Below are positions 5,471-7,205 of a DNA stretch of 7,205 bases, one piece after another. Source of the DNA: an uncultured Eubacteriales bacterium. GTDB taxonomy: Bacteria; Bacillota; Clostridia; Lachnospirales; Anaerotignaceae. The first letter of the stretch is position 1. Every line of letters begins with the position of its first letter. The position numbers and the translations under genes were made by a program. The notes under the pieces were generated by a model that worked only from the letters and a program-made list of their open reading frames with translations, made no database searches and was not told the origin of the DNA. The stretch is taken from positions 1-7,205 of the forward strand of contig CAUHBX010000042.1 of NCBI GenBank assembly GCA_959604475.1. The letters run 5' to 3'.

Positions 5471-6730
5471 TCATTCTCTGTTTAGCCAGCTTTTCAAATA
5501 ATATTTCTTGTCCTCCCAATAATTCTCATTTACCGCCCTATATTCCTTGCTCCTAATTAAATCAGCAATTGTTCCGCATACTACCTTAAGCGTATTTATA
5601 TAGCAGTTTTCTTTATCGGAAATTTTAAAGCTGTCGCTATGGAAATTTCCGTCTATGCCGGAAAATCCAAACTGTACCGTAGGAAGTAAAAATCCCAGGT
5701 CACCCACGTCCCCAGAAGCGCTGGATACTATATTTTCATCAATCAGTTCAGAACCGCACAAAAGAAGCATGTTATTTTTGACCGCCTTATTCAGCAGCTT
5801 TGACTGTCTCAGCGGCATATACCCGATTGTATTGCTGATTTCATAATCCAGACCAAGGGCTTTAGCGCAGTGCTCTATGCACATGTCCGCCCGTTTGTCA
5901 GCGTCCATAAGGGCCGCAATGTCATTTGCCCTTATATAGGTTTCCAGAACAGTTTTATCAGGTATTATGTTTACGCTTCCACCCGGCTCAGTAATCACAG
6001 GGTTAATCTTTACGCCAGCCTCCGGCGGAAACTGGTCTTTAAGAAATGCCACAGCGTTCTCACAAAGAACTGCCCCATGCAGAGTATTTTTCCCAAGGTG
6101 GGGAGCTGCGCCAGAGTGCGCCGCCTGACCCTTAAATACAGCTTTTTTTGCCGTAAAACCAGCCAGAGTAGAGTTTATATCAAACAGCTTAGCTTTATCC
6201 CCATTAGCATGAATTGAAAGCACACAGTCAATATCGTCAAAACAGCCGCATGCTATCATATGCTGTTTTCCTGAGCGGTATAATATTTTTCCATCGTCAA
6301 TCAGCTTATCCCTGTATTCAAAATCAATAAATTCCTCCGCCGGAGAAAATATAAAGCTTACCCTCACATCCGTATTTTCCAGCAGCCTTGTCTCCGCCAG
6401 TATCTTAGCCGCAGACAACGCAACAGCAGTCTGAATACTGTGTCCGCAGGAATGTATCTGACCTGTAAAGCTCCTGCCGGGCAGGGCGTCAATATCACAA
6501 ACAAAGGCTATATGGTAGCCGTCTCCTTCTCCCAAGGTTGCTTTTATTCCCGTTACCCCTATTTCCGCTTCATATGGTATACCCGCACATTCTAGTCTTT
6601 CTTTTATCATTTCAGCAGTTTTAAACTCTTTAAAACCAAGCTCCGGGCAGTCAAAAAGCCTGTTTCCCAATGCAATTATTTCATCCCTGCAGCTGTCAAC
6701 AGCGTTAAACAGCTTATTTTTATCTGTCAA
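5471..6730 (-). CDS. M20-family amidohydrolase, AbgB-like
   Basis: A 419-residue metal-dependent peptidase/amidohydrolase of the M20D group, which cleaves amide bonds of N-acyl or aminobenzoyl amino acids and some dipeptides. Metal ligands are all visible: C95 and H97 in HSCGHS, E133 in SPAEE (with E132 as the likely general base), H174 in SIHANGD, and H364 in GNFHSDSF. DIDALPG is at 79-85. The dimerisation/lid domain carries FKGQAAHSGAAPHLGKNTL (199-217), and VNIIPDK follows at 253-259. PHLGKNTLHGAV and SASGDVGDLGFLLP (337-350) resemble AbgB (p-aminobenzoyl-glutamate hydrolase subunit) and mammalian ACY1L2-type proteins more than HipO. After CGH the usual D-x-H is S-I-Q. The start is TTG 6730, supported by AAGGAGG at 6744-6738 with a 7-base spacer; the next Met is residue 41. 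It is coupled to the upstream MBL gene, whose stop lies within this site. Substrate unknown. Confidence 0.9.
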   Translation of the reverse strand: MTDKNKLFNAVDSCRDEIIALGNRLFDCPELGFKEFKTAEMIKERLECAGIPYEAEIGVTGIKATLGEGDGYHIAFVCDIDALPGRSFTGQIHSCGHSIQTAVALSAAKILAETRLLENTDVRVSFIFSPAEEFIDFEYRDKLIDDGKILYRSGKQHMIACGCFDDIDCVLSIHANGDKAKLFDINSTLAGFTAKKAVFKGQAAHSGAAPHLGKNTLHGAVLCENAVAFLKDQFPPEAGVKINPVITEPGGSVNIIPDKTVLETYIRANDIAALMDADKRADMCIEHCAKALGLDYEISNTIGYMPLRQSKLLNKAVKNNMLLLCGSELIDENIVSSASGDVGDLGFLLPTVQFGFSGIDGNFHSDSFKISDKENCYINTLKVVCGTIADLIRSKEYRAVNENYWEDKKYYLKSWLNRE

Positions 6731-6745
6731 TGCGGTTCCTCCTTA
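6731..6745 (-). promoter_or_regulatory. Ribosome binding site of the M20 gene embedded in the upstream stop codon
   Basis: AAGGAGG (6744-6738) shares two bases with the TAA stop (6745-6743) of the upstream gene and stands seven bases before a TTG start. The full match to the anti-Shine-Dalgarno sequence explains how a TTG can be used and points to translational coupling. Confidence 0.85.
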
Positions 6746-7205
6746 CCATTCAAGCACTAATCCTACGCCGACATCTTTTACGTCCATCTTGCTGTCCATA
6801 AGGGAACGTACTTTAAATGATGTGCAGTGGCATGGATAAACGCTTTCCATATTTTCCGCCATTAAAAAATCTACAGTATTTCTTGTGGCGCGGCTGTCCT
6901 CGAACAAGTGCAGGCCTCCTATTATTCCTAACAGTCTGTTTTTCCCTGTAACCTTTTTTGCATACCGTATAATATTGCATATGCCAGAATGGGAACAGCC
7001 TGTTATTATATAAATCCCTCTGTCAGTATCGTATACAAGAGCACTGTCATCCATCATAAAATCATCTTCTGCACGGCCATCCCTATAAGCTGTGCCGATT
7101 GAGCGCCTCTTCTCATATACCTCCGGTATTTCACCAAGGTACGTAATATTATCGGATATTTTTAAAGGCTTACTTGAAAGCCGCAAGTCCATAGCCGCCT
7201 TGATA
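6743..7205 (-). CDS. Metallo-beta-lactamase-fold hydrolase, COG1237 type, C-terminal part
   Basis: The frame is open to the right edge with no stop, so the start lies outside the window; an ATG at 7192 is internal. About 153 C-terminal residues are visible. They match the C-terminal half of COG1237 proteins: DDSALVYDTDRGIYIITGCSHSGICNII (metal-ligand histidine in GCSHSG), then YAKKVTGKNRLLGIIGGLHL, then ENMESVYPCHCT, ending in the usual VGVGLVLEW-like tail. The N-terminal HxHxDH metal site is not in view. Relatives are about 260-280 residues and are often labelled 7,8-dihydropterin-6-methyl-4-(beta-D-ribofuranosyl)aminobenzene-5'-phosphate synthase after a methanogen enzyme. In bacteria that label is probably over-propagated, since they do not make methanopterin by that route. 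I would call it only an MBL-fold metal-dependent hydrolase. It precedes the M20 gene by 12 bases and is probably in the same operon. Confidence 0.88.
   Translation of the reverse strand, partial: IKAAMDLRLSSKPLKISDNITYLGEIPEVYEKRRSIGTAYRDGRAEDDFMMDDSALVYDTDRGIYIITGCSHSGICNIIRYAKKVTGKNRLLGIIGGLHLFEDSRATRNTVDFLMAENMESVYPCHCTSFKVRSLMDSKMDVKDVGVGLVLEW

Noticed and set aside
1..7205. CRISPR array, insertion sequence, phage, toxin-antitoxin or biosynthetic cluster
   Set aside because: No regularly spaced repeats, transposase, integrase or related domains are seen on either strand; the genes are housekeeping or metabolic.

Overview
The window reads as a chromosomal stretch from a low-to-moderate GC Gram-positive anaerobe, most likely a clostridium (class Clostridia, perhaps near Lachnospirales). 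This is inferred from strong AGGAGG-type ribosome binding sites, TTG and GTG starts, AT-rich intergenic DNA with consensus sigma-A promoters, the Firmicutes-type walJ-rlmH pair, and a fermentation-type CoA-transferase. The genus cannot be named from the sequence alone. I see no mobile element, CRISPR array, rRNA or tRNA.

Layout. Positions 1-2181 (minus strand) hold a compact set transcribed murA -> walJ (yycJ) -> rlmH. MurA makes the first committed step of peptidoglycan synthesis, WalJ is a metallo-beta-lactamase-fold nuclease-like protein, and RlmH methylates 23S rRNA; rlmH runs off the left edge after 30 codons. A 310-base AT-rich divergent region (2182-2491) carries a good extended -10 promoter for murA and a weaker candidate for truA. 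Positions 2492-4663 (plus strand) hold truA (tRNA pseudouridine synthase), then a CoA-transferase of the 4-hydroxybutyrate/butyryl-CoA:acetate type with its own perfect-consensus promoter (TTGACA, 17 bases, TATAAT) and a strong terminator whose A-tract/stem/T-tract form can work in both directions.

Positions 4782-7205 (minus strand) hold a second set transcribed from the right: a metallo-beta-lactamase-fold protein of the COG1237 type (5' end outside the window) -> an M20 amidohydrolase resembling AbgB -> a YdeI/OmdA-family protein of unclear function. The first two are tightly coupled: the stop codon of one lies inside the AAGGAGG ribosome binding site of the next, which starts with TTG. The third gene follows after 128 bases and may or may not be cotranscribed. 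The two left-hand genes of the murA set show the same stop/ribosome-binding-site overlap.

Most of the window is housekeeping or ordinary metabolism. I found no convincing evidence for an undescribed system. The most open questions are the physiological substrate of the COG1237-like/M20 pair and the CoA-transferase's acyl specificity.
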